Positions 16,284 through 24,245 are shown, counted from the stretch's first letter. The stretch is 38,331 bases of DNA from CAYWHE01 sp964458125 (GCA_964458125.1 CAYWHE010000007.1:1-38331); one strand, 5' to 3'. Made by a program: numbers and translations. Notes: generated from the sequence alone by a model not told the origin.

Positions 16284-16370
16284 TTTTTCATACCTGCGTA
16301 TGGGTGGTTTTAAAAACCCGGGAGGTATATTTTTATGATTTAACTCATATCCGGCTGCGGATTCGTTTTT

Positions 16371-16378
16371 TATTTTTA
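16371..16378 (+). promoter_or_regulatory. -7 element candidate of the molybdenum cofactor operon
   Basis: TATTTTTA fits the Bacteroidota -7 consensus TAnnTTTG except for the last base and lies 41 bases before the moeA start. The ModE-like site begins 4 bases downstream, about where transcription would start. I found no clear TTTG at the expected -33 distance. Confidence 0.35.
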
Positions 16379-16382
16379 CATT

Positions 16383-16406
16383 CGTTATGTCAAATAGGGC
16401 ATAACG
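16383..16406. promoter_or_regulatory. ModE-type operator in front of moeA
   Basis: Two perfect inverted half-sites, CGTTATG at 16383-16389 and CATAACG at 16400-16406, are separated by 10 bases. The 24-base span and the CGTTAT...ATAACG ends match the E. coli modA operator for ModE as I remember it. A short ModE homologue is encoded as the second gene of this operon, so autoregulation is likely. Its position over the expected transcription start suggests repression when molybdate is plentiful. Confidence 0.65.
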
Positions 16407-16419
16407 CCATTTTATCATC

Positions 16420-17616
16420 ATGATCAGTGTTTCCGAAGCCAGGAAATTAATCGCCCAATGTGCGGATGAACTGCCGCCCGTTTCCTGTTCCTTGCGGGAA
16501 GCGGGTGGAAGGGTGCTGGCCGAAGATGTTATTTCCAATCTCGATGTTCCGCCTTTTGATCAATCGGCCATGGATGGTTATGCCTTCCGGTTTAAGGAAA
16601 ATGAAAAACAGGCTACCCGACGGGTAATCGGTGAGATTCCTGCAGGAATGCACCCGGGATTAAAACCCAGGGCCGGAGAGGCGGTACGGATTTTTACAGG
16701 TGCACCCCTGCCGGAGGGAACAGACACTGTGGTCATGCAGGAGAAGGTACGGGTGGAGGGAGAAGTTATTAAAATAGATGATGCCCTCCTGAAACGGGGC
16801 AGCAATGTCCGTTTAAGGGCTTCCCAAACAAAAATGGGAGCGGTAGCCATGAAAGCAGGCGCCAGACTTACCCCCGGAGCCATTGGTTTCCTGGCCGGTT
16901 TGGGCCTGACACAGGTGCGCGTGGTAGCGACTCCTCGTATAGGACTGATCATTACAGGCAAGGAACTTGTTGAACCCGGTCTGACATTGGGACCCGGGCA
17001 GATTTATGAGAGCAATTCGTTTGCACTTTCGGCAGCGCTTGAGGAAATGAATATTAAACCGGTAGCGGTATATAAATGTGATGATGATGAAAAACAGATA
17101 ACCGGTTGCCTCCATGAGGCTGTTTCGGCCGGTGACCTGGTCATAGTTACGGGGGGAATTTCGGTCGGGGATTATGACCTCGTCAAAAAAGGCATGGAGA
17201 CTTGCGGCGTTGAAACCGTATTTTACAAAGTAAAGCAAAAACCCGGCAAGCCTATGTATTTTGGAAAAAAGGGAAGGGTCCTGCTGTTCGGGCTTCCCGG
17301 AAATCCATCTGCTGTGCTGACCTGTTTTTATGAATACATCGTACCGGCAGTCAATAGCATGTGTGGTAAAATCAGCCGGGGACCGGGGTCCGAAAGAAAA
17401 GCACTGGCAATGGGTTTTACCAAAAAGGCGGGGCTGACCTATTTCCTGAAAGGCAAATTGTGCGGAGATGAAGTGTTGCCCCTGCAGGCGCAGGAATCCT
17501 ACCAGATGAGTTCATTTGCAGAAGCTGACTGCCTGATCCTGCTGGATGAAAACAAAACTGAATATGCCCGCGGGGAAGTAGTGGAAATACATTACCTGAC
17601 TAAGGAAACATCCTGA
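16420..17616 (+). CDS. moeA: molybdopterin molybdenumtransferase MoeA
   Basis: The 398-residue protein has full family length. PPFDQSAMDGYA at 44-55 and FTGAPLPEGTDTVVMQE are the classic MoeA substrate-binding segments. TGGISVGDYDLVKKGM and LPGNPSAVLTCF mark the MogA-like domain, and a C-terminal beta domain follows. MoeA inserts molybdate into adenylated molybdopterin, the last common step of cofactor assembly in the cytoplasm. It is the first gene of an eight-gene operon with gaps of a few bases or overlaps, and it sits directly behind the ModE-type site. The start at 16420 lies 13 bases after that site. Confidence 0.95.
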   Translation: MISVSEARKLIAQCADELPPVSCSLREAGGRVLAEDVISNLDVPPFDQSAMDGYAFRFKENEKQATRRVIGEIPAGMHPGLKPRAGEAVRIFTGAPLPEGTDTVVMQEKVRVEGEVIKIDDALLKRGSNVRLRASQTKMGAVAMKAGARLTPGAIGFLAGLGLTQVRVVATPRIGLIITGKELVEPGLTLGPGQIYESNSFALSAALEEMNIKPVAVYKCDDDEKQITGCLHEAVSAGDLVIVTGGISVGDYDLVKKGMETCGVETVFYKVKQKPGKPMYFGKKGRVLLFGLPGNPSAVLTCFYEYIVPAVNSMCGKISRGPGSERKALAMGFTKKAGLTYFLKGKLCGDEVLPLQAQESYQMSSFAEADCLILLDENKTEYARGEVVEIHYLTKETS

Positions 17617-17621
17617 ACGTA

Positions 17622-17957
17622 ATGCAAAAATATGTAGTTAAGGGACAGGTTTGGGTGGAGTTATCCGGCCAGTTGCACATCGGCGAGGGCCGCAGCCGTC
17701 TGCTGGAGAAAATTCATGAACTGGGCTCCATCGCCAGTGCAGCTAAGGCGCTTGATTTATCTTACAAAAAGGCGTGGTCCATGGTGAAGGAGATGAACAA
17801 ACATGCTGCAGGTGAACTGGTGGAAAAATCACCAGGCGGTCTGCATGGAGGTGGCGCCAGGTTGACCAGGGAAGGCCTGAAGGCGGTGAGTATGTTTAAA
17901 CGCCTTTCGGCAGATTTTAAAAAATTTAAACTGCAATATAGCAGGGGTAAACGTTAA
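17622..17957 (+). CDS. modE: short ModE-type winged-helix regulator without molybdate-binding domain
   Basis: The 111-residue product corresponds to the N-terminal DNA-binding half of ModE. IGEGRSRLLEKIHELGSI is followed by the helix-turn-helix ASAAKALDLSYKKAWSMVKEMN and the SPGGLHGGGARLTREG wing. The C-terminal pair of molbindin (TOBE) domains that senses molybdate in E. coli ModE is missing. The gene starts 5 bases after moeA. With a ModE-like operator just upstream of the operon, autoregulation is the simple reading. How a protein without the sensing domain responds to molybdate is unclear; it may sense through a partner or bind without a ligand. Confidence 0.85.
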   Translation: MQKYVVKGQVWVELSGQLHIGEGRSRLLEKIHELGSIASAAKALDLSYKKAWSMVKEMNKHAAGELVEKSPGGLHGGGARLTREGLKAVSMFKRLSADFKKFKLQYSRGKR

Positions 17958-17959
17958 AA

Positions 17960-18691
17960 ATGGAAGTACCCGTTGTATTTTTATTATTGTTGATTCCCGT
18001 GGCCTTCTTATACGCCTCTGTGGGTCATGGTGGCGCCAGCGGCTACCTGGCTTTAATGGCCCTGTTCAGTTTTGCACCTGAAGTAATGAAGCCGACGGCT
18101 TTGTTGCTGAATGTATTTGTGTCGCTGATTGCCTTCATCCAGTATTACCGGAAAGGTTATTTTTCATGGTCCCTGTTTCTTCCACTGGCCACGGCCTCCA
18201 TACCGGCAGCTTTTATTGGCGGTTATTTAACATTAAGCACCTCCATTTACCGCCATCTTCTCGGCGCCCTGTTGTTGCTCCCGGCGGTGAGGTTCATCCT
18301 GCCGCAGAAAAATTTGGAATCTCCGGCTTGCCCGATGAAGTCCGGATGGGCATTGTTTTACGGTGCTGTGATCGGGTTGCTATCCGGCATGATCGGCATC
18401 GGCGGTGGTATTTTACTTTCCCCGCTACTGCTTTTTCTCCGTTGGTCGGATGTTAAACAAACAGCCGCCGTCAGCGCATTATTCATCTTCGTAAATTCCA
18501 TCTCAGGGCTGGCCGGGCATTTTCAGCAGGGTATGCACATCAGCGCTTCCATGGCAGCCATGGTTGTCACGGCCATAGCCGGCGGACTGGCTGGCAGCTA
18601 TTTCGGAGTGTTCCGGTTTAACCAGGTTGTATTAAAAAGGATTCTCGGATTGGTATTGATCCTGGCTTCCCTCAAGTTGTTATTGGTATGA
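17960..18691 (+). CDS. TauE/SafE (TSUP) family membrane permease
   Basis: The 243-residue protein is almost entirely hydrophobic, with about seven to eight membrane segments. It has the two repeated glycine-rich motifs of the TSUP family: ASVGHGGASGYLALM near the N-terminus and GMIGIGGGILLSPLL in the middle. Known members move sulfite, sulfoacetate, thiosulfate and similar sulfur anions. It sits 2 bases after modE and overlaps mobA by 4 bases, inside a cofactor operon under a likely ModE site. It could export sulfite or supply a sulfur compound for the dithiolene, or it might move an oxyanion such as molybdate. The substrate is unknown. Confidence 0.85.
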   Translation: MEVPVVFLLLLIPVAFLYASVGHGGASGYLALMALFSFAPEVMKPTALLLNVFVSLIAFIQYYRKGYFSWSLFLPLATASIPAAFIGGYLTLSTSIYRHLLGALLLLPAVRFILPQKNLESPACPMKSGWALFYGAVIGLLSGMIGIGGGILLSPLLLFLRWSDVKQTAAVSALFIFVNSISGLAGHFQQGMHISASMAAMVVTAIAGGLAGSYFGVFRFNQVVLKRILGLVLILASLKLLLV

Positions 18692-19263
18692 ATCAGGGGG
18701 TGACTGCATTTTTACTGGCGGGAGGTTTGAGCTCCCGCATGGGTGAAGACAAGGGCCTGATGCCGTGGCAGGATACCACCATGGCCGGAAGGGTCATCGA
18801 TACCCTCAGGCAGTGTTTTGAAGACATTGTCATTCTGTCAAACGACGGCGCGTATTGGAGGTTTGGGCTTCCGCTAATTCCCGACCTGGTCAAAGGAATG
18901 GGTCCTGCCGGCGGGATATTAACAGGACTCCGTAATTCCCAAACGGCTTTAAATTTTTTTATCGCCTGTGATATGCCTTTGATTACCCCGGAAGTCATTT
19001 CATTCATACTGAAAAATTCGAAAGCAGGAATGATAACGGTACCCCTGATGGATAACCGGAAACAGCCCCTGTGTGCCGTTTACCCTTCATCAATTACGGA
19101 TGAATGGGAAAGGCAAACTGCAATGGGAATTATCAAAATGCATGAATTGCTGGATTACTTTAATACCCGATTGTTGAAGCTGGACGGGTTTCCGGCAGGA
19201 CACCTGGCTTTCGCCAATATCAACACCAAAAGTGAATACAACCAGCTGAACGAAACAAAATAA
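18688..19263 (+). CDS. mobA: molybdenum cofactor guanylyltransferase MobA
   Basis: This is a 191-residue nucleotidyltransferase. FLLAGGLSSRMGEDKGLMPW near the N-terminus is the nucleotide-binding loop, IPDLVKGMGPAGGILTGL binds the guanine side in MobA, and FIACDMPLIT carries the metal-binding aspartate. MobA adds GMP to the molybdenum cofactor to give the bis-guanylyl form used by DMSO-reductase-family enzymes; no such enzyme is in the window. The gene overlaps the TSUP gene by 4 bases. With the MocA-like protein at 3055, the cell seems able to make both nucleotide forms. Confidence 0.88.
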   Translation: MNQGVTAFLLAGGLSSRMGEDKGLMPWQDTTMAGRVIDTLRQCFEDIVILSNDGAYWRFGLPLIPDLVKGMGPAGGILTGLRNSQTALNFFIACDMPLITPEVISFILKNSKAGMITVPLMDNRKQPLCAVYPSSITDEWERQTAMGIIKMHELLDYFNTRLLKLDGFPAGHLAFANINTKSEYNQLNETK

Positions 19264-19264
19264 A

Positions 19265-19498
19265 ATGAAAATAAAAATAAAAACTTTCGGTAAGATTGCA
19301 GAACTGATTTCAACAGCTGAATTGGAGGTGAAGGATGTACCCGATACTGATCAACTTCGTGGTTGGATGGAAAGGCAATATCCGGGTTTGAAAAACATGA
19401 ACTATCAGGTTGCCATAGACCGGATGGTGGTTCAGGGCAACAGAGTCCTGGACGAAAAAATGGAAGTGGCCCTGCTGCCGCCATTTTCGGGAGGATGA
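19265..19498 (+). CDS. moaD: molybdopterin synthase small subunit MoaD
   Basis: The 77-residue ubiquitin-fold protein ends in LLPPFSGG, with the C-terminal GlyGly that MoeB adenylates and that then carries the thiocarboxylate sulfur for dithiolene formation. Length and C-terminus fit MoaD. It starts 1 base after the mobA stop, and its activating enzyme is encoded 6 bases downstream. Confidence 0.92.
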   Translation: MKIKIKTFGKIAELISTAELEVKDVPDTDQLRGWMERQYPGLKNMNYQVAIDRMVVQGNRVLDEKMEVALLPPFSGG

Positions 19499-19504
19499 TT
19501 GGTT

Positions 19505-20668
19505 ATGGAGATGAACGCGCTCGATTCCATACGTTACCGGAGGCAGATCATGCTGAAGGAATTCGGAACAGCCTCGCAGGAGAAGCTGTTGAATGCTAGT
19601 GTGCTGGTAATTGGTGCGGGCGGGCTCGGTTGTCCCGCCTTGCAATACCTGGCTGCCGCCGGAGTGGGATGCCTGGGTGTGGTGGATGACGATGTGGTCG
19701 ATATGGGCAACCTGCAGCGGCAAATCCTGTATACGATGGAGGATGTGGGCAAACAAAAAGCCCTCGTTGCAGCGGAGCGCTTGAAAGCCATGAACCCCGG
19801 CGTCACCATCAATGCCTTATCGGTCAGGCTGAACAGTCATAACGCCATGGAGATTATCAGCCCCTACGATCTGGTTATTGATGGTTCCGATAATTTTCCC
19901 ACCCGGTACCTGGTCAACGATGCCTGTATGCTGGCTGGAATTCCGCTGGTTTATGGATCGGTGTTCCGTTTCGAAGGGCAGGTGGCAGTCTTTAACCTGG
20001 AATGGAATGCCGTTAAAACCAATTACCGCGATCTGTTTCCTTTGCCTCCGGCCGATGCTGCCTCATTCAGCTGCACGGAAGCGGGTGTGTTGGGTGTTGT
20101 ACCGGGAATTATCGGCATCCTGCAGGCCGGTGAAGCGATTAAAATCATTTCCGGTATCGGTGAACCACTGGCGAACAGGTTGTGTACGTTTAACCTGCTC
20201 CGGAATGAATGGTATGAAGTGGCCCTTTCACCGGATCCCCTGGCAGCGAAAATGATTCCGGCTTCAACGGAAGAACTGGGCAGGATGAATTACGATTGGT
20301 TTTGCAGCATGGGCGTGGAAGGAATTAAGGAGATTACCTGCGATGAATTTTCCGCCATGCTTGAACAGGACGGTGTCATTGCTATTGATGTGAGGGAATT
20401 CAATGAGCAACCGGCAGTGGATGAGTTTGTACATCTTCAAGTGCCGCTTTCAGGATTTGAAAAGGCCATCAGCCGGTTGGAAGCGGATAGGAAAATTATC
20501 CTTTTTTGCCAGAGCGGTTTGAGAAGTATGAAGGCGGCCGAAATGCTGAAAATAAATCGCACAGGTAAAAATATTTACAGTTTGAAAGGAGGAATAACAG
20601 CATGGAAGAAATCACAACAGGAAGCAGGGATGAAAAGCCCGTCCATAGACCCAAACAGGTTTTTATAG
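19505..20668 (+). CDS. moeB: MoeB-type MoaD-adenylating enzyme with C-terminal rhodanese domain
   Basis: The 387-residue protein starts with an E1-like adenylation domain: VIGAGGLGCPAL at 35-46 and DNFPTR at 129-134. From about 280 a rhodanese domain follows, with active-site C335 in FCQSGLRS. This is the MOCS3/MoeZ layout, where one protein activates MoaD and passes sulfur to it. The zinc-binding CxxC pairs of E. coli MoeB are missing: residues 173-179 read NYRDLFP where MoeB has CYRCLFP, and the second pair is also absent. I chose ATG 19505; a TTG at 19499 and an ATG at 19511 are alternatives. The moaE gene overlaps the end by 67 bases. Confidence 0.9.
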   Translation: MEMNALDSIRYRRQIMLKEFGTASQEKLLNASVLVIGAGGLGCPALQYLAAAGVGCLGVVDDDVVDMGNLQRQILYTMEDVGKQKALVAAERLKAMNPGVTINALSVRLNSHNAMEIISPYDLVIDGSDNFPTRYLVNDACMLAGIPLVYGSVFRFEGQVAVFNLEWNAVKTNYRDLFPLPPADAASFSCTEAGVLGVVPGIIGILQAGEAIKIISGIGEPLANRLCTFNLLRNEWYEVALSPDPLAAKMIPASTEELGRMNYDWFCSMGVEGIKEITCDEFSAMLEQDGVIAIDVREFNEQPAVDEFVHLQVPLSGFEKAISRLEADRKIILFCQSGLRSMKAAEMLKINRTGKNIYSLKGGITAWKKSQQEAGMKSPSIDPNRFL

Positions 20669-21081
20669 ACGGTCCCATCAGCCCGGAATTTATCGGCAAC
20701 TCCATCAGTCACCACCGTGAAAAGAGGCAAATTGGTGCCCACAGTATTTTTCTCGGTCAGGTCCGCAATGACCAGGTGGATGGTAAGGAGGTGAATGCAA
20801 TAGACTATACTGCTTACCGGGAGATGGCTGAAGATAAATTTCATGAAATCAGGGAAGCCGCTTTTGCCAGATACCCGCTGACCTGCCTGCATATGTACCA
20901 TAGCCTGGGGCGGGTGGAAGCAGGTGCCATAAGCCTCTTCGTTTTTACTTCCGCAGTTCACCGGAAAGAAGCCATGGATGCCTGTACGGAAATAGTGGAA
21001 CGCATTAAGAATGAAGTCCCCGTTTGGGGCAGGGAATTGCTGGATGACCATGGTTATTCCTGGAAAAAGGAAAATGAATGA
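20602..21081 (+). CDS. moaE: molybdopterin synthase large subunit MoaE
   Basis: The 159-residue protein has the MoaE core: GAHSIFLGQVRN, then IDYTAYREMAE, HSLGRVEAGAISLFV and IKNEVPVWGRELLDD. MoaE with MoaD inserts two sulfurs into cyclic pyranopterin monophosphate. The lysine equivalent to E. coli K119 is kept (IKNEV), while the position of K126 is glycine (WGRE), possibly usual in this lineage. The only ATG that leaves the core intact is at 20602, giving a long 67-base overlap with moeB and about 20 extra N-terminal residues. Its stop overlaps the next gene by 8 bases. Confidence 0.92.
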   Translation: MEEITTGSRDEKPVHRPKQVFIDGPISPEFIGNSISHHREKRQIGAHSIFLGQVRNDQVDGKEVNAIDYTAYREMAEDKFHEIREAAFARYPLTCLHMYHSLGRVEAGAISLFVFTSAVHRKEAMDACTEIVERIKNEVPVWGRELLDDHGYSWKKENE

Positions 21082-22027
21082 CGAAAGTAAATTCCATCAC
21101 TTTAATAATCAGCATATGATCGATATCACCGGCAAAATAAAAACCCACCGCACTGCCCTGGCCCAGGCCATCGTTAAAGTAAGCCTTCCGGAAACGATTG
21201 AAGCCATAAAAAATAAAACGGTTCCCAAGGGTGATGTGCTGGAGTCGGCACGCATTGCCGGACTATTCGGGATCAAGAAAACAAGCGAGATGATACCGGA
21301 CTGTCACCCGCTGCCGGTGGAGTTTGCCTCCGTTAAAAGCAGCCTGCGGGACCTGGAGATCATGGTGGAATGTGAGGTTCACACGATTTATCGAACGGGG
21401 GTTGAAGTGGAAGCCATGCACGGGGCCTCCGTGGCCGCACTGACGATTTACGATATGCTGAAGCCTATCGATAAAGGCATTGAAATCTGCAACATTAAGC
21501 TCATTCAGAAGGAGGGAGGGAAATCCCAGTACCGGAACAAACTTGTAAAGCCCATCCGGACAGCAGTTATCGTTTGTTCCGACAGCATCTCGGCCGGGAG
21601 GAAACAGGATAAGGCAGGTGAAGCCATCATGGAGAAGCTGAAAAAATTCAACCTGGAAACGGCTGATTACTCCGTCATTCCTGATGAACTTACCGTCATC
21701 CGGGAAAAGGTGCAGTCCCTGTATGATCAGAAAACGGACCTGATCATCCTGACAGGCGGCACGGGGTTGTCTCCCCGTGATGTAACCCCGGAGGCTATAC
21801 GGCCTATGCTCGACAGGGAGATTCCCGGCATAGCCGAAGCGGCCAGGTACTATGGTCAGGAACACATGCCCTATTCCATGTTATCCCGCAGCCTGGCCGG
21901 GTTAATGGGCAATACCCTGATTTTAGCCTTGCCCGGTTCCACCAGGGGTGCGGCCGAAAGCATGGATGCCTTGTTTCCACACCTGCTTCATGTGTTCAAG
22001 GTGATGGAGGGAGGCAGGCATGATTGA
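21074..22027 (+). CDS. moaCB: MoaC-MoaB fusion (cyclic pyranopterin phosphate synthase plus molybdopterin adenylyltransferase-type domain)
   Basis: The 317-residue protein joins two cofactor enzymes. Residues 1 to about 160 are MoaC: MIDITGK, KGDVLESARIAG, IPDCHPLPVEF, TGVEVEAMHGASVAALTIYDM and KEGGKS. Residues from about 165 are MoaB/MogA: AVIVCSDSISAGRKQDKAG and LTGGTGLSPRDVTPEA. MoaC makes cyclic pyranopterin monophosphate with MoaA. The MogA-type domain adenylates molybdopterin before MoeA acts. I chose ATG 21074, which overlaps the moaE stop by 8 bases; an upstream in-frame ATG at 21011 would lie deep in moaE. It is the last gene of the operon. The partner gene moaA is not in the window. 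Confidence 0.92.
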   Translation: MNDESKFHHFNNQHMIDITGKIKTHRTALAQAIVKVSLPETIEAIKNKTVPKGDVLESARIAGLFGIKKTSEMIPDCHPLPVEFASVKSSLRDLEIMVECEVHTIYRTGVEVEAMHGASVAALTIYDMLKPIDKGIEICNIKLIQKEGGKSQYRNKLVKPIRTAVIVCSDSISAGRKQDKAGEAIMEKLKKFNLETADYSVIPDELTVIREKVQSLYDQKTDLIILTGGTGLSPRDVTPEAIRPMLDREIPGIAEAARYYGQEHMPYSMLSRSLAGLMGNTLILALPGSTRGAAESMDALFPHLLHVFKVMEGGRHD

Positions 22028-22054
22028 CCTGCCGTTGTGACCAGACCCGGGCCT

Positions 22055-22122
22055 GTTTGAAAGATAAAGAAATGCAGCTTCAGATCATAGGTTTGGATGA
22101 CCATCATCATCGTCTTTCAAAC
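22055..22122. repeat. 10-base inverted repeat after the cofactor operon
   Basis: GTTTGAAAGA at 22055-22064 is matched exactly by its reverse complement TCTTTCAAAC at 22113-22122, with a 48-base loop. It lies between moaCB and the next gene. No poly-T tract follows, so it is not a classical terminator; it may be an RNA stem or a paired protein-binding site. Confidence 0.35.
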
Positions 22123-22169
22123 GGGAATGACTTAAATTTACAACCTTCTAATCATTAACTTATATCATC

Positions 22170-22799
22170 ATGGAACCTGAAGTTAAAACCGACCAGAAGC
22201 CTGTCTTAGTCAGGATGGCCGAACAATTATTAAAAGACCAGGTGGAACTGGATGCCTTAGCCTTGCAATTCTCCCTGGGAAAAGCAGAAGTAAAGGATAA
22301 ATTTGAGGAAACCAAGAAACAACTGAAAAAAAGTATTCTCGAATTCCGGGAAACGCTTGCTTCCGAGTTTAAATTAAACAAGGAATGGACGGATACATTT
22401 AAGCTGAAATTAACCGAACTTGAAAATCAATTATCCAAAGGAAGGGCCGAATCAAAGGTTATGTTTGATGAGCAAAAAAAGGCCATCCTGAAAGAACTCG
22501 GGGATTTGAAAAATGAAATGAGGAAAAATCCCGAGGCTCGCAAACTGGCTGATTATTTTGCATCCGTTGCCGGAAGAACCGAAGTACAGCTGGATCTGTT
22601 CGAAAGGAAAATGGCGGAAGGTAAAAAGGAATTAACCAGGGAATTTCAGGAGGAAATGAAAAAAGCCGGCATTAAGATTAACTCCTTACTGGCCGGCTTA
22701 AAGGAGAGAAAGGAAGATGCTGATTTCAAACTGAGTAATTTCAGTGATGAAATCAGATTATCCTATGATCATTTGAAAAAGGCCATCCGGGAATTGTGA
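22170..22799 (+). CDS. all-helical coiled-coil protein of unknown function
   Basis: I do not recognise this 209-residue protein. It is very rich in lysine and glutamate and has heptad-like hydrophobic spacing through most of its length, for example KEELGD-type stretches such as ILKELGDLKNEMRKN. It has no signal peptide, membrane segment or cysteine. A non-helical break around YFASVAGRTEVQ (about residues 129-140) divides two coiled-coil blocks, suggesting a hairpin or antiparallel dimer. It stands alone, 142 bases after moaCB and 384 bases before ilvE, with a TAAATTTA sequence 30 bases upstream that could be a -7 element. A structural or scaffold role is possible but unsupported. Confidence 0.75.
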   Translation: MEPEVKTDQKPVLVRMAEQLLKDQVELDALALQFSLGKAEVKDKFEETKKQLKKSILEFRETLASEFKLNKEWTDTFKLKLTELENQLSKGRAESKVMFDEQKKAILKELGDLKNEMRKNPEARKLADYFASVAGRTEVQLDLFERKMAEGKKELTREFQEEMKKAGIKINSLLAGLKERKEDADFKLSNFSDEIRLSYDHLKKAIREL

Positions 22800-23183
22800 T
22801 TTTTTGCCGGATGTAAATTCCCCGCTCATCCATAGAATGGAAGGCATTCATGCGGACGATTTTATGGATGCTTGCAGGGGGGTGTTTTTTGATTCTTATC
22901 CGTTTCGTAATCATGCCGGAACCGGTGGTGCCTGTATGTTGTGCTTACTATTGTGTTAATTTAAAAGGGGATAGTGGCCGGCCATAACCGGTTGCAGTGA
23001 ATCTGTTTCTTTTCCAGGATGTTGCCTGCCACATTTACAGGGGAAGTATTCGACATCCCGTTATGATGATGCATGGACCGTCATTGGCCGGTTGATAAAT
23101 ATTTTGGAGTTCACTTCCGCCTGGAGGAGCCGGATTTGATTTCCGGGCAGAAGTTGTATCTTTAATTCCTAAATCCGGTGTTT
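22800..23183. other. 384-base intergenic region before ilvE
   Basis: It holds the ilvE promoter candidate (listed separately) and a 10-base palindrome, TGGCCGGCCA, at 22975-22984. A 40-codon reading frame at 22837-22959 has no recognisable features and is probably chance. I see no RNA gene. Confidence 0.5.
23135..23164 (+). promoter_or_regulatory. ilvE promoter candidate
   Basis: TTTG at 23135-23138 and TATCTTTA at 23157-23164 are 18 bases apart, close to the Bacteroidota consensus TTTG/N19/TAnnTTTG with one mismatch in the last base. The ATG of ilvE follows 19 bases later. Confidence 0.45.
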
Positions 23184-24245
23184 ATGAATCAGACCACCCC
23201 AATTGCCATTCAAAAGGTGACCACATCCGGAATTTCCCGGGTTGATTTCAGCAAACTTTCCTTTGGAAAGGTTTATGCTGACCATATGTTTCTCGCCGAG
23301 TATAAGGAACGGGAGTGGAATTCTGCAAGGATTGTTCCGTATGGTAAAATTGAGTTTACACCAGCCATGTCTGCTTTGCATTACGGCCAGTCTGTTTTTG
23401 AAGGCTTTAAAGTCTACCGGAACAGGCGGGGCGAAGTTCGTATATTCAGACCACTGGACAACCTGAAACGCATGAATAAGTCCGCTCTGCGCATGTCCAT
23501 GCCTGAAATTCCGGAAGAATTATTCATGGATGGCCTTACCCGCCTCATTGATCTGGACCGGGACTGGGTTCCTTCCGTGCAGGGAACTTCGCTGTATGTT
23601 CGTCCGGTCATGTTTGGTACCGAGGAGTATTTGGGTGTAAAACCTTCTGATTCGTATATGCTTGCCGTATTTACCTCCCCGGTGGGCAGGTATTACAGTG
23701 AGCCCTTGAAGGTCCTGGTTGAAACGGATTATACCCGTGCCGATCCGGGAGGAGTGGGCTATGTAAAGGCAGCCGGCAATTACGGCCGTTCCCTGTTACC
23801 GGCCAGGCTGGCCCGCGAGAAGGGTTATCACCAGTTAATATGGACCGATTCGAAGGATCATCGCTATGTGGAAGAGTCCGGAACAATGAATGTTTTTTTC
23901 GTATTGAATAACGCCCTCGTCACACCTCCTGCCGGCAAGACCATTTTGGAAGGCATTACCCGGGATAGTATCCTGACCATTGCCGCGGATAAGGGAATTA
24001 AAACTGAAGTGCGCAGCATCGCATTGGATGAAGTGATGGATGCCATTTCCAAAAACCAGTTGCAGGAAGTTTTTGGCGCCGGTACCGCCGCCACCATCGC
24101 TCCTGTTGAAACAATAGGGTATAATGGAAAGGATTATGTCCTTCCCCCGATCCAGGGGAAATCGATTTCCGGCATCCTTGGCCGGGAACTTGAAAAAATC
24201 TGGTACGGGGAGGAGGACAAATTCGGGTGGATGGTAAAGATATGA
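23184..24245 (+). CDS. ilvE: branched-chain-amino-acid aminotransferase
   Basis: The 353-residue protein is a fold-type IV PLP enzyme of the larger BCAT-II kind. SALHYGQSVFEGFKVYR, SLYVRPVMFGTE, GGVGYVKAAGNYGRSL (with the PLP lysine), WTDSKDHRYVEESGTMNVF and EVFGAGTAATIAPVE are all in family order. It transaminates leucine, isoleucine and valine with 2-oxoglutarate in the cytoplasm. I chose ATG 23184; a GTG 6 bases upstream is a weaker start. It is monocistronic, with a promoter candidate in front and 272 bases to the next gene. No odd features. Confidence 0.95.
   Translation: MNQTTPIAIQKVTTSGISRVDFSKLSFGKVYADHMFLAEYKEREWNSARIVPYGKIEFTPAMSALHYGQSVFEGFKVYRNRRGEVRIFRPLDNLKRMNKSALRMSMPEIPEELFMDGLTRLIDLDRDWVPSVQGTSLYVRPVMFGTEEYLGVKPSDSYMLAVFTSPVGRYYSEPLKVLVETDYTRADPGGVGYVKAAGNYGRSLLPARLAREKGYHQLIWTDSKDHRYVEESGTMNVFFVLNNALVTPPAGKTILEGITRDSILTIAADKGIKTEVRSIALDEVMDAISKNQLQEVFGAGTAATIAPVETIGYNGKDYVLPPIQGKSISGILGRELEKIWYGEEDKFGWMVKI

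Noticed and set aside
22837..22959. 40-codon reading frame before ilvE
   Set aside because: It is short, without a clear start signal or recognisable sequence, and likely chance.
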